The notes under the pieces: model-generated
What the model was told of the DNA's origin: nothing
The model's input: only the letters and a program-made list of their open reading frames with translations
Databases searched by the model: none
Position numbers and translations under genes: made by a program
NCBI RefSeq assembly: GCF_013410875.1
Contig: NZ_JACCCU010000001.1
Coordinates: 124,001-188,000 of the forward strand
Length of the DNA stretch: 64,000 nucleotides
Source of the DNA: Tunturiibacter empetritectus
GTDB lineage: Bacteria > Acidobacteriota > Terriglobia > Terriglobales > Acidobacteriaceae
Direction: 5' to 3'
In this document: piece after piece, positions 7,964-17,272 of the stretch
How the letters are laid out: each line of letters opens with the position of its first letter
Position numbering within the stretch: position 1 is the stretch's first letter

Positions 7964-10546
7964 GTCGCTTATGGATGTTGTCAACGGCTTTTCAAGTTTG
8001 ACCGTAATCTTCTGCTGAGTGTCTTGTGAGGAGTCGCCCAACGTCAGATCGTATGCTCCTGCATCTGCCCTCCAGCTTGAAGACTTGACGTCAAAGTAAC
8101 TGAAGCTGCGAGGGTCGAGGGTAAACGAGACGTGTCCTGTCTCGCCGGGTTGCAGAACGACTCGTTCAAACCCCTTCAATTCTTTTGACGGGCGCTCTAT
8201 CGTGGCTGAAGCCTGACCGACATAAAGCTGGGCTACAGTTGCGCCTGTACGATTTCCGGTATTTGTGACATCGCACGTTACTGTGAGGTGACCATCGACC
8301 GAAGGAGTGCTTTTTAGCTTACTGAAAGAAAATGTCGTGTAGGAGAGCCCAAATCCAAACGGATACTGCGGCTCTACATGATTATGCTCATAGCCGCGAT
8401 AACCTACAAAGATACCCTCTCGATAGACGATTTTGTTGGTGCCGGCATCCGGATAATAGTTGCGGTAGCTGGGATTATCCGTGATCTTCTTTTCCCAACT
8501 GATGGGCAAATGACCCGAAGGATTATCTTCGCCGAAAAGGAGGCGAGCCGCTGCGGTGCCACCCTCCTCCCCTGCATACCAGGTCTCAAAGATTCCCTGA
8601 ACCTTATCTTTCCAGTTTGAAATATCGACGCTGCCGCCAGAGGTGATGAAGACGATTGTCTTTTTGCCGAGGGCGGTGATTTGCTGGATCAGCTGCTCCT
8701 GGCCGACGGGAAGCTCGAAGGTGCGGTCGCCGCCTTCTGACTCGGAGGATGCGTTGAATCCTACCGCAAGGATGACCGTGTCGGCGTGCGAAGCCATCTC
8801 AAGAGCATCGTTCTCGACGATGGTTTTGAGAGGAGCAATGCCGACTCGCATGCCGGAGACGGAACCGAGTTGCTGGGAGAGTTGCTCTAAAACCACCTTG
8901 TGCGGAGCCTGGGTGAGGTCCAAAGTTGTTTGATTGAGGATGTATTTGGGAACTATGGAACTGTCAAAGACAATCGCGTCGTCCACTAGAAGCCGATATT
9001 TCCCATCGGTCTGGACAAAGATTGCGAACTTGCCGGCTTCGGTGGGGGTGTAATAACCCGTCCAGCGGCTGCTGGTGGTGGTGCGGACGTAGGGAGATGC
9101 GCTCCTATGGGAGGTAAGCGCATTGAGTTCTTGTTCTTCTGGTTCGCGGCGAGTGGAGCCAGCGGTCAGCATGGCTGTCTCGGTGACTGTGCCTGTGAGA
9201 TCTCCTTCTAGGTTTGCCTTCGCGAAGGTTGTGTGAGTGACTCCTGGTGCTGTGCCTTGCGGATCGGTTGTGAAGTGAGTCAAACGTGACATCTGATTGA
9301 CGCTACGCAGACCGCGAGCGTAGAGAACTTTTGTCTGCGGGCCGGCGAAGTTGCTGATGCCCACAAGGAGATTCGTATTGGCGAAGCTGACTACTTCGCC
9401 GCTGCCGCCGCCGGTAGTGACAGTCTGGGTTGCCGTCGGTCCGATGACCGCGATCGTCTTAAGTGCAGTTTTGTTAAGAGGAAGTGCGTTGTTGTCATTC
9501 TTGAGCAGGACTGCCCCTTCGAGCGCTGCCTGCAAAGACGCCGTGCGCCCGTCGAGGTTATAGCGCGGGATACTGGTGTCCATCTGTGGTCGGTCGAGCC
9601 AACCGAAGTCGACTGCTACGCGGAGGATTCGGCGCACCTTCTCATCGATCTCGGCCTGAGTAATGGTGCCATCTTTCAGTAGGGGGAGTATTTTTTCTTT
9701 GGAGAAGTAGACGCCAAAGGGCATTTCGAGATCAAGGCCGCCTTTGACGGTTGCTGCGGTGTCGTAGGTTGAAACCCAATCCGACATAATGATCCCTGGA
9801 AAATGCCACTGATCTTTTGCGACGGTGATGTTTAGACGCCCATTCTGCGTCATGTGCTCGCCGTTGGTAATGTTGTAGGAGTCCATGATCGCGCCTACCT
9901 TGGCAGTCTTCACGGCAGCTTCAAAGACGGGCATATAGATCTCACGAAGCGTTCGTTCATCGATGATCGAGTCTGAATCGTGACGAAGATACTCGGAGTT
10001 GTTACCCAGGTAGTGCTTGACCGTCGCCGAAACTCCTTCCTGCTGGACGCCTCGTATGTAACCGACAGCGATCGCGCTTGCCAGAAAAGGATCCTCCCCG
10101 AAGTATTCGAAGTTACGACCATTCATGGGCGCACGATAGATGTTGACGCCTGGGCCGAGGATAAAAGCCGCGCCGCGAGAGCGTGAATCGCGGCCCAGTT
10201 GCTGGCCAATGCTAAGAGCGAGCGCTCTGTCCCACGAAGCCGCGAGACCAATGCCTGCTGCATATGCAATAGTCGGTGCAGGGATGTGTGCGCCCACAGG
10301 GCCGTCCGCCATTTGGAAGTAGGGGATATTCAGTCGCGAAATGGAATGGGTCCGAAACGGCGTGTCTCCACCGATGAGATCAATTTTTTCCTCGAGCGTC
10401 ATCTTGCCGAGGAGATCATCGACACGCTTGTCGACAGCTTGCGGGTTGTTACCAACGAACTGTGCGGAACTGAAAAGACTCGTCAAAAAGAGAGCGCCAA
10501 CTCCGATGACGCTGGAGGTGAAGAGGGAACGGTAGCGCATAAACAT
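7961..10546 (-). CDS. bglX: Secreted GH3 beta-glucosidase with PA14 insert and Fn3-like C-terminus
   Basis: 861 residues. Hydrolyses terminal beta-glucosyl (or similar beta-glycosyl) residues outside the cytoplasm. Signal peptide 1-29 ending SSAQ. The (alpha/beta)8 domain holds GGDTPFRTHSISRL, KHYLGNN and the nucleophile Asp256 in GIIMSDW. A PA14-type carbohydrate-binding insert spans about 440-570 (YVRTTTSSRWTGYYTP, GKYRLLVDD). The second catalytic domain carries the likely acid/base Glu602 or Glu604 in SESEGGDR. An Fn3-like domain closes the protein (about 755-850). ATG 10546 has GGAG 8 bases upstream. The TonB receptor gene just upstream on the same strand fits import of the released sugars. 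Exact linkage specificity cannot be read; the symbol is given by family resemblance. Confidence 0.93.
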   Translation of the reverse strand: MFMRYRSLFTSSVIGVGALFLTSLFSSAQFVGNNPQAVDKRVDDLLGKMTLEEKIDLIGGDTPFRTHSISRLNIPYFQMADGPVGAHIPAPTIAYAAGIGLAASWDRALALSIGQQLGRDSRSRGAAFILGPGVNIYRAPMNGRNFEYFGEDPFLASAIAVGYIRGVQQEGVSATVKHYLGNNSEYLRHDSDSIIDERTLREIYMPVFEAAVKTAKVGAIMDSYNITNGEHMTQNGRLNITVAKDQWHFPGIIMSDWVSTYDTAATVKGGLDLEMPFGVYFSKEKILPLLKDGTITQAEIDEKVRRILRVAVDFGWLDRPQMDTSIPRYNLDGRTASLQAALEGAVLLKNDNNALPLNKTALKTIAVIGPTATQTVTTGGGSGEVVSFANTNLLVGISNFAGPQTKVLYARGLRSVNQMSRLTHFTTDPQGTAPGVTHTTFAKANLEGDLTGTVTETAMLTAGSTRREPEEQELNALTSHRSASPYVRTTTSSRWTGYYTPTEAGKFAIFVQTDGKYRLLVDDAIVFDSSIVPKYILNQTTLDLTQAPHKVVLEQLSQQLGSVSGMRVGIAPLKTIVENDALEMASHADTVILAVGFNASSESEGGDRTFELPVGQEQLIQQITALGKKTIVFITSGGSVDISNWKDKVQGIFETWYAGEEGGTAAARLLFGEDNPSGHLPISWEKKITDNPSYRNYYPDAGTNKIVYREGIFVGYRGYEHNHVEPQYPFGFGLSYTTFSFSKLKSTPSVDGHLTVTCDVTNTGNRTGATVAQLYVGQASATIERPSKELKGFERVVLQPGETGHVSFTLDPRSFSYFDVKSSSWRADAGAYDLTLGDSSQDTQQKITVKLEKPLTTSISD

Positions 10547-10752
10547 TTCGAAGGCTCCAGCCTGAATGAATGGGATTCCCGTAAAGCTTTTCTATTTCAC
10601 AGGAAGGAAATGACTGATTTATTTCCCCGGAGAAGTATATCTATAGATCCTTCGCTAAGTGTTCCACTGCCACCTATCACGCATCAACAGTTTTCGCGTT
10701 GCACCTTGACCCATCGATGCCTCTGTGGAGTCTCCGAAAATCTAAGTTCTCG

Positions 10753-13700
10753 CTAGAAGACGAGCTTGAGCGCGAGTTGGATCTGACGGCTGGTAGAAGC
10801 TGCGGTGACGACACCAGCGGTGGGGCTTTGAACAGCGGCTGTGGTCTGATTAGCGGGTGTGCCCTGAGTGGGTCCGCTTGTGTAAACGACTTCATTGGGC
10901 GTTTGCAGGTTGGTATGGTTGAGAACGTTGAAGAACTCGGCGCGAAACTGGAGTCTGGTCCCCTCAGTCAGCACAGTAGACTTAAGGAGTGAGAGATCCC
11001 AGTCTGCATAACCTGGGCCGGTAAGAGTATCGCGGCCAAGGTTCCCGATGGTGCCGTATGCTGGCGCGGTGAAAGCGGCAGGAGAGAAGAATTGCGCAAC
11101 GCGAGCAGAGGTGCTGCCGCTAGCGTAAAGCCTCCCATGGAAGTCGGGATTTATATTGGGTCGGACGGGGTTTCGGGTGTCACCTGAGCCGGTAGGGTTA
11201 TAGCCGAGTTGGGGGCTAAAGGGAAATCCGGTCTGGAGTGTTGCGATGGTGCTGAAACTCCAGCCAGATACCGCGTGGTTGATCAACGGCGACACGCTGG
11301 ATAAGAGAGAGTGACCACGACCAACGGGTAGCTCGTATGTGGCGTTGAAAGCAGCGAGATGGCGAATATCGGTTGCTGCGGGGCCGTAGTCCAACGAAGG
11401 ATTTGCTGGATAGGAGACAAACGCGGGAGTGTTGGCCGAGACGCTTGTATTCCAGGCAGAACCGTCGTCGAGATTCTTGGCGAAGGTGTAGTTGGCTCGA
11501 AGTTGTAAACCGTGTGTCAGGTTGCGGCGAAGATCAACCTCAAGGGCGTTGTAGTTGCTGGAGCCGCCGGAGGTCCATGATGTAGTGTTGGCTACCAGAG
11601 GGTTCGCTTTGACGGTCGTAGGGTAGTAGATCGTTCCGGTCGAAGTGCCTACGGGGCAGCTTGAGCTCGGAGAGCAGATGATAGATCCAGGTTCGTTTTG
11701 ATCCTCCGAGAGGATCTGGTGATAGCCGTGAGAGCCTACATAGCCAACAGTGATTGAGGTCGTTTGATCGAGCTGCTGTTCGATGCTGAGTGCATAAGAG
11801 ACAACGCTCGGAGTCGAGATATCGGGTTGGACGTTTGAGGGAGAGATGAGCCCTGCTGGCCCGCCGATCGGGCTTGCAATAGGCACGTTGGAGTAGGAGA
11901 GCGTTGTGTTGTACGGCGCGGCCTGGTCGAGGCGATAGTCGAGATTGTCGAGAAGAGAGTGATGAAGGCCAACGCTGGAGCGAAGCGAGGTTTTGCCATT
12001 GCCGAAGACGTTCCATGCGACGCCGACGCGTGGTTCGGGGAGAATCTTCGCGCGGTTATTCGACAGGGCGGAGGTTCCTGTCGTTGGAGTGGTATTAATG
12101 ATGCCGTTCGTGAAGCCATATCGCGAGGCACGACCGTGGGCTTCATTCCAGCCATTGGTGGATTCGAAGCGAATCCCGCCGCGAATCTCGAACGTTGGCG
12201 TAAGTTGCCAGGTATCTTCAAGGTAAGCGGCACTCATAAAGCTCCGCCAATTGAGCGGCGTGGGGTTTGGCACGACGGTGAAGGTCTTGACAGTTCCTTG
12301 CAGAAAGGTAGTGAGCGAAGCGAAGGAGGCTTGGCCGTACTGGTTCTGGGCGAGATTATCGTTCGACTGAAGCGACTGAAGCCACACACCGGCTTCAATC
12401 TGGTGGTGCGAGCGGGAATAGAAGACGTGGTCGTCGAAGGTGTAGAGGTTGCGCGTTGTGGCATTATTCGATCCAACGTTGGCGCCGGCGCCAGTGATCT
12501 GCGACGAGCCATTTGAGGCTGTAGAACCCGCGATCACGATAGCGCCAGTCGGTTTGCCCGCGAGGAAGCCGGGAGTTTCAGCCTGGATTGAAGAGGGAAT
12601 ATTGCCGAGGAAGAAAAAACTGGCGCGGGAGTAACCAACGCGGGCCGTGTTTAACAGGTGAACGGAGAAGACGTGTTGCTCCTGGATGCTGACGACTTGT
12701 TCGCGAAGCGACTCGTTGATGAGCGAGAAGGGGTTTTGCGTGGGCGTGTTGGCCGCGGAATCATCCCCAGTGTAGACGGCAAAGAGGAGGTCGCGCGAGG
12801 TGAGATTGGCGTCAAAACGCGCGGTGCCGAAGTCCTCGCGGATGTGTTGGGTGGGACTGGAGAAGGCTTCACCAATTCCGGTCGGGTTGCCTTTGGCGTC
12901 GAGGAGCTCTGGGCCGTTTTGTGCCGGCCAGAGGTCAAGTAAAGGTCTAACTCCGTTCGCGACGCCGTAGTTTTTGCGAGGTCCGCCAGGATTAGCCGGA
13001 TCGGGAAGCAGACCTTGTCGAGCTTGACTGTCAGGGACGAGCGTAACATCAGTGATTCCGAGGTTCTGTCGATAGCCTTCGTAGTTGCCAAAGAGAAAGA
13101 GTCGATTGGTGCGAATTGGGCCGCCGAGAGAGGCACCATAGTTATTGCGCTGAAAGTTCGGGATATGGGCCTGGTCGAAGTAATTGCGTGCATCGAAGAA
13201 AGAGTTACGAAGAAACTCGTACGCCGAGCCGTGGACGTTATTAGTACCCGAGGCCGTGACGATGGAGATCTGGGCTCCCTGACGTTTTCCATAACTTGCC
13301 GAGTACGTGTCACTGACGACATTGAACTCGCGTACCGCATCGACCCCGAGGAGCTGACCGCTGGTGCCGCCTGGGGTGACATTGATCAGCGATGCGCCGG
13401 TGTATTCGATGCCATTGAGCAGGTAGAGATTGTCCTGCGGGCGTCGACCAGAGATCGCAAACATACTGCCCACGGAGGAGTTGGAGGTTCCAACCGATCC
13501 GCTGCGCTGCGCTGTGTAGTTCACTGCCGCGGGATTCAGCGTGATGAGTTGATCGTAAGAGCGGCCATTGAGCGGGAGGTCTTTGACTTGACGCTCGTTG
13601 ACGAGGCCAGAGATCTGCTGGGTGGAAAGATTGACAGACGATGGCACATCCGTAACGGTGATCTCTTCTGTGATATTACCCGGATGCAGCGTGAGATCGA

Positions 13701-14004
13701 TGCGCGTGGCTTGACCTACAGTGAGAGAGATCCCAGCGCGTGTCTGCGGAGCGAAGCCCTCGCGCACGACCGAAATCGAGTAAACACCAACCGGAATCGA
13801 GGGTGCCGCGTATGCTCCGGCTGCATCGGAGATGAGGTGGCGCTCCCCGCCTGTCTCTTGATTGCGAATTGTGACCTGGGCACCGGGAACGACTGCTCCG
13901 GCGGGATCGGTGACAATACCGCTGATCGTCCCACCTACGATCTGGGCACTGGAAACGGTTGCAAGTAGAAATGGGGCTATGAGAAAAATTGATCGACGGA
14001 ACAT
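10753..14004 (-). CDS. TonB-dependent receptor, Oar-like, with carboxypeptidase regulatory-like domain
   Basis: 1,083 residues from ATG 14004 (GGAG 9 bases upstream; a TTG at 14019 is also in frame). Signal peptide MFRRSIFLIAPFLLATVSSAQ, then a carboxypeptidase-regulatory-like domain (GGTISGIVTDPAGAVVPGAQVTI, about 25-110), a plug-like domain (RQVKDLPLNGRSYDQLITLNP, then LYLLNGIEYTGAS) and a long outer-membrane beta-barrel ending LALKLVF, with the terminal Phe typical of barrel proteins. Acidobacteria carry many such receptors for oligosaccharide or peptide uptake. No SusD-like partner is present. The 206-base gap to the GH3 gene on the same strand suggests related substrate, which is inference. 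Confidence 0.93.
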   Translation of the reverse strand: MFRRSIFLIAPFLLATVSSAQIVGGTISGIVTDPAGAVVPGAQVTIRNQETGGERHLISDAAGAYAAPSIPVGVYSISVVREGFAPQTRAGISLTVGQATRIDLTLHPGNITEEITVTDVPSSVNLSTQQISGLVNERQVKDLPLNGRSYDQLITLNPAAVNYTAQRSGSVGTSNSSVGSMFAISGRRPQDNLYLLNGIEYTGASLINVTPGGTSGQLLGVDAVREFNVVSDTYSASYGKRQGAQISIVTASGTNNVHGSAYEFLRNSFFDARNYFDQAHIPNFQRNNYGASLGGPIRTNRLFLFGNYEGYRQNLGITDVTLVPDSQARQGLLPDPANPGGPRKNYGVANGVRPLLDLWPAQNGPELLDAKGNPTGIGEAFSSPTQHIREDFGTARFDANLTSRDLLFAVYTGDDSAANTPTQNPFSLINESLREQVVSIQEQHVFSVHLLNTARVGYSRASFFFLGNIPSSIQAETPGFLAGKPTGAIVIAGSTASNGSSQITGAGANVGSNNATTRNLYTFDDHVFYSRSHHQIEAGVWLQSLQSNDNLAQNQYGQASFASLTTFLQGTVKTFTVVPNPTPLNWRSFMSAAYLEDTWQLTPTFEIRGGIRFESTNGWNEAHGRASRYGFTNGIINTTPTTGTSALSNNRAKILPEPRVGVAWNVFGNGKTSLRSSVGLHHSLLDNLDYRLDQAAPYNTTLSYSNVPIASPIGGPAGLISPSNVQPDISTPSVVSYALSIEQQLDQTTSITVGYVGSHGYHQILSEDQNEPGSIICSPSSSCPVGTSTGTIYYPTTVKANPLVANTTSWTSGGSSNYNALEVDLRRNLTHGLQLRANYTFAKNLDDGSAWNTSVSANTPAFVSYPANPSLDYGPAATDIRHLAAFNATYELPVGRGHSLLSSVSPLINHAVSGWSFSTIATLQTGFPFSPQLGYNPTGSGDTRNPVRPNINPDFHGRLYASGSTSARVAQFFSPAAFTAPAYGTIGNLGRDTLTGPGYADWDLSLLKSTVLTEGTRLQFRAEFFNVLNHTNLQTPNEVVYTSGPTQGTPANQTTAAVQSPTAGVVTAASTSRQIQLALKLVF

Positions 14005-14485
14005 CGAAGATATCTCCAAGTGCCTTCAACGGGACACGTATGTAGGTGGGGGATGGCTTTATAAAGTTTCGAGAGACGGAAAGGCTAGCGTCAACAACAG
14101 GTTGGCATCGTTTCCAGAGAGGAAACTATGATGCTGGTCTGCCGGAACTGCCTTGAAATTCTTGAGTACATTGAATCCCTGAATGAACGATGACCCGCTC
14201 TGATACTGGTCGACGTGAGTTCTGCTTTAGAGGAGACTAGTTTCGCGACGGCGAGAGGCGCAGACCTGCTTCACAACAACGACAGCCAGTAACGGCATAG
14301 TGGAAGGTCAGAGCCATAAACCGAATAGTAGCACAGAGTTTTTTATTCAACCGGATCGCAGTCTCGCTTTGAGTGAGCAAGACTCTTACGGTCTTCCGCC
14401 TTAAGTCAGGTAGCCGGAAAGCACCTTTGTTTATCAACTTAGGGCCGCGGTCTTTATTGGATGACCCGAACCGACTGATCAAGAT
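14005..14485. other. Divergent intergenic region, TonB receptor / cys operon
   Basis: About 480 bases before the candidate cys promoter. It should hold the leftward promoter of the TonB receptor and control sequences of the rightward cys operon. I see no convincing coding frame. An imperfect hairpin (GTCT.GCT/AGC.AAGAC arms) lies near 14361-14384. Confidence 0.5.
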
Positions 14486-14514
14486 TTGCCTCAGCCTCTG
14501 CGCTTTGCTACTCT
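14486..14514 (+). promoter_or_regulatory. Candidate sigma70-type promoter of the cys leader
   Basis: TTGCCT (14486-14491) and TACTCT (14509-14514) with 17-base spacing match the -35/-10 consensus only partly (4/6 and 3/6). The predicted transcript would start a few bases before the leader ORF ATG at 14525, that is, an almost leaderless message. Inference from pattern only. Confidence 0.3.
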
Positions 14515-14524
14515 GAAAAGAGAA

Positions 14525-14596
14525 ATGCGCATCTCATGCCAGCTCCGTTGTTGTTGTCCTTTCAACGTCGAGCAGGCATGTCAACTCACGCGCTAG
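14525..14596 (+). CDS. Cysteine-rich leader peptide upstream of cysD (putative attenuator)
   Basis: A 23-codon ORF, ATG to TAG, holding five Cys codons: residue 5, the triplet 9-11 (TGT TGT TGT) and residue 19. The core reads [10 protein letters not shown]. It ends 88 bases before the cysD start. Polycysteine short ORFs ahead of cysteine-biosynthesis genes are known cysteine-responsive attenuators in mycobacteria; by analogy, stalling at the Cys run under cysteine shortage would free downstream translation. Five Cys in 23 codons, three of them consecutive, directly before a sulfate-assimilation operon is unlikely by chance. No experiment or homology search backs it here. Confidence 0.65.
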   Translation: MRISCQLRCCCPFNVEQACQLTR

Positions 14597-14665
14597 TCTT
14601 CCCACTCGAAAAACTGTTTCTCAGATTCTTTCTCCGAGCTTGCGCTTGGGCAAGTTGCATTCGAA

Positions 14666-14679
14666 ACTCCCTCTGGAGT
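14666..14679 (+). promoter_or_regulatory. Hairpin sequestering the cysD Shine-Dalgarno
   Basis: ACTCC (14666-14670), loop CTCT, GGAGT (14675-14679) form a perfect 5-base stem whose right arm contains the GGAG ribosome-binding site of cysD, 6 bases before ATG 14685. A second small stem CTTGC/GCAAG lies just upstream (about 14640-14655). Together with the cysteine-rich leader this suggests translational attenuation of cysDNH. Confidence 0.5.
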
Positions 14680-14684
14680 CCGTC

Positions 14685-15596
14685 ATGGTATTGGCCGCAC
14701 CGGCACTTACGCATCTACAGCTTCTCGAAGCCGAGAGCATTCATATCCTTCGCGAGGTCGCGTCCGAGTTTGAACGCCCCGTCATGCTCTACTCCATCGG
14801 GAAAGACTCGTCTGTGATGTTGCGGCTTGCACAAAAAGCCTTCTTTCCCGCTCCAATTCCGTTCCCGCTTCTTCATATCGATACGGGGTTTAAATTCCGC
14901 GAGATGATCGAGTTTCGTGATCGCATGGCAGCTGAAGTTGGAGCTGAACTTCTTGTCTGGCGTAACGAGACTGCCATTGCTTCGGGCACGAATCCGATCG
15001 CGCTCGACACCAAGCGGTGCTGTGGCCTTCTCAAAACACAGGCGTTGCTCGACGGCCTGAATCATTATGGCTTCGATGCCGCGTTTGGTGGTGCCCGTCG
15101 CGATGAAGAGAAGTCTCGCGCCAAGGAACGGATTTATTCTTTTCGCGATAAAGCTGGCCAATGGGACCCGAAGGCTCAGCGTCCTGAGCTCTGGAATCTC
15201 TATAACTCGCGGATTCACCCGGGGGAGTCCATCCGTGTCTTTCCGCTCTCGAACTGGACTGAGATGGACGTCTGGCAGTACATCCTGCAGGAAGACATTC
15301 CCATCGTGGATCTTTACTTCGCCAGAGAGCGGCCGATGTATGTTCGCGGAGATGTGCTTCTTCCGATTGAACAGAGCTTTGTTGCGCGGCGTGGGGAACA
15401 ACCGCAGATGGTGCTCTCCAGGCTACGTTCCCTTGGGTGCAGTCCGTGCACCGGAGCAATCCGCTCGGACGCCGACACGCTGCCCAAGATTATCGAAGAG
15501 CTACTTTCTTTCCGCTCGTCGGAGCGCGCGCATCGTGTTATCGACCACGATCAGGAAGGGTCAATGGAACTTAAGAAGCGCGAGGGTTATTTCTAA
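14685..15596 (+). CDS. cysD: Sulfate adenylyltransferase subunit 2 (ATP sulfurylase small subunit)
   Basis: 303 residues. With CysN it converts sulfate and ATP to adenosine 5'-phosphosulfate (APS) in the cytoplasm. The start ATG 14685 has GGAG upstream and gives [22 protein letters not shown], matching the CysD N-terminus; a TTG 45 bases upstream is also in frame but lacks support. The PP-loop pyrophosphatase motif [11 protein letters not shown] is at about 36-46, and [16 protein letters not shown] and [17 protein letters not shown] are typical. The stop codon overlaps the cysN start (TAATG), showing translational coupling. Likely controlled by the upstream cysteine-rich leader. Confidence 0.97.
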   Translation: MVLAAPALTHLQLLEAESIHILREVASEFERPVMLYSIGKDSSVMLRLAQKAFFPAPIPFPLLHIDTGFKFREMIEFRDRMAAEVGAELLVWRNETAIASGTNPIALDTKRCCGLLKTQALLDGLNHYGFDAAFGGARRDEEKSRAKERIYSFRDKAGQWDPKAQRPELWNLYNSRIHPGESIRVFPLSNWTEMDVWQYILQEDIPIVDLYFARERPMYVRGDVLLPIEQSFVARRGEQPQMVLSRLRSLGCSPCTGAIRSDADTLPKIIEELLSFRSSERAHRVIDHDQEGSMELKKREGYF

Positions 15597-17272
15597 TGCC
15601 TATCAGCGAATCCATTCTGAAGTTTGATGTGGAGGCACAGTTTGAAGAAGACTCAACGTTTTCTCTCTCCAATTTTCTTGCGAATGAGCATGCCCGCGAT
15701 CTGCTTCGCTTTGCCACAGCCGGTTCGGTCGATGATGGGAAGTCGACACTTATCGGTCGATTACTCTATGACACGCAAAGTGTCTACGAAGATCAGGTCC
15801 GTTCGATTGCAGGCAAGGGCACTACGGGCGCGGATGGTGTCGATCTTGCTCTTCTAACAGACGGGCTCCGTGCCGAGCGCGAGCAGGGGATAACCATCGA
15901 TGTCGCCTATCGTTATTTTTCCACTGCCAACCGCAAATTCATCATCGCTGACACACCAGGTCACGAGCAGTACACGCGCAATATGGCCACCGGCGCTTCA
16001 ACTGCTTCGCTTGCCATCGTTCTTGTCGATGCGCGAAAGAGTGTGCTCATTCAGTCTCGACGTCACGCCTACATCGCCGCGCTTCTGGGTGTTCGGCACA
16101 TCGTCGTGGCAGTCAACAAGATGGATCTTGTGAGCTACGAGAGGCAAGTGTTCGACGCAATTCGCGCGGACTTCACTGTTTTTTTTGACGAACTTGGCGA
16201 TATCCGTCCGCCGCACCTCTACTTTGTTCCAGTCAGCGCGCTGACCGGCGATAATGTCGTTCGCCCAACCGTCGCCATGCCTTGGTACGAAGGACCTTCG
16301 CTGTTCAAACTGCTTGAATCAGTCCCAGCAGTAGAGGCGGGAGTTTCGCATCCTTTTCGTTTCGTGGTCCAGCGTGTCCTTCGCCCTCACCAGGACTTTC
16401 GTGGATTTTCCGGACAGATTGCGGCAGGCACAATCAGCCCTGGGGACACCGTCATGGTGCTGCCCTCCCGCCGAATCACCTGCGTGCGCAGCATCGTTAC
16501 TTTCGACGGCGATCTTGAACAGGCACAAACTCCTCAATCTATAACTCTTACTCTTACTGACGAACTGGACATTAGTAGAGGAGACTTGATCGTCGCTCCT
16601 GAATCTCCGGCGGTTACGACACAGAACTTCACAGCTTCCCTTGTCTGGATGGACGAGAAGCCTCTTGACCTCGCACGGCGCTACTTACTGAAGCACACCA
16701 GCAGGATCGTTCAGGTTCAGATCGCGGATATTCGACACCGCCTTGACGTAGAGACCCTGGGACGGAACGCCGCCGAAACGCTGAGATTCAACGATATCGG
16801 CCTGGTAGAGATTGAATCTGTTCTGCCGCTCTTTGTTGACAACTACTCCACCAACCGCACTACAGGAAGCTTCGTTTTAATTGATCCTCTAACTAATTTG
16901 ACTGTCGCTGCAGGGATGATCCGTTTTGTCGGCGCTGAAACGATCACCAAAAAGACAAACGTAGTGACAGAGGCTGACCGACGCGAGCGTTGGGGCCATT
17001 CTGGAGCGCACATTCATCTCTTCGGTCCAGCTGACTTCGCCGACACGGCGGAAAGGGTCCTCTTTCTTCGGGGTGCGTTCATCGTTCGCCCCGAGTTTCC
17101 CTCTGAGGAATCCATCGCCGCGCTTACCACTGCAGGAGCCCTCGTCTTGACTCACGATACGTCTGAGGAAACGGCAGTTCGTTTTGGTGCAAGGCAGACC
17201 GCTCTGTCCGGCGTTGATGATCTCCTTCGTTTCCTCAAGGCTCAAGCCATCATTACTGGAGGAAACCGATAA
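15596..17272 (+). CDS. cysN: Sulfate adenylyltransferase subunit 1 (GTPase) with degenerate APS-kinase-like tail
   Basis: 558 residues. GTPase subunit that drives APS formation by CysD. EF-Tu-like GTPase domain: P-loop GSVDDGKST at 43-51, DTPGH at 119-123, NKMD at 164-167; beta-barrel domains follow to about 455. Stand-alone CysN is usually about 470 residues. The extra 100 residues (about 460-558) align by eye with the start of APS kinase as found in CysNC fusions (RRERWGHSGAHIHLFG, then ERVLFLRG), but the GLSGAGKST P-loop is replaced by GPADFADT, so it cannot be an active kinase. TAATG overlap with cysD; stop overlaps the cysH start. Confidence 0.95.
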   Translation: MPISESILKFDVEAQFEEDSTFSLSNFLANEHARDLLRFATAGSVDDGKSTLIGRLLYDTQSVYEDQVRSIAGKGTTGADGVDLALLTDGLRAEREQGITIDVAYRYFSTANRKFIIADTPGHEQYTRNMATGASTASLAIVLVDARKSVLIQSRRHAYIAALLGVRHIVVAVNKMDLVSYERQVFDAIRADFTVFFDELGDIRPPHLYFVPVSALTGDNVVRPTVAMPWYEGPSLFKLLESVPAVEAGVSHPFRFVVQRVLRPHQDFRGFSGQIAAGTISPGDTVMVLPSRRITCVRSIVTFDGDLEQAQTPQSITLTLTDELDISRGDLIVAPESPAVTTQNFTASLVWMDEKPLDLARRYLLKHTSRIVQVQIADIRHRLDVETLGRNAAETLRFNDIGLVEIESVLPLFVDNYSTNRTTGSFVLIDPLTNLTVAAGMIRFVGAETITKKTNVVTEADRRERWGHSGAHIHLFGPADFADTAERVLFLRGAFIVRPEFPSEESIAALTTAGALVLTHDTSEETAVRFGARQTALSGVDDLLRFLKAQAIITGGNR

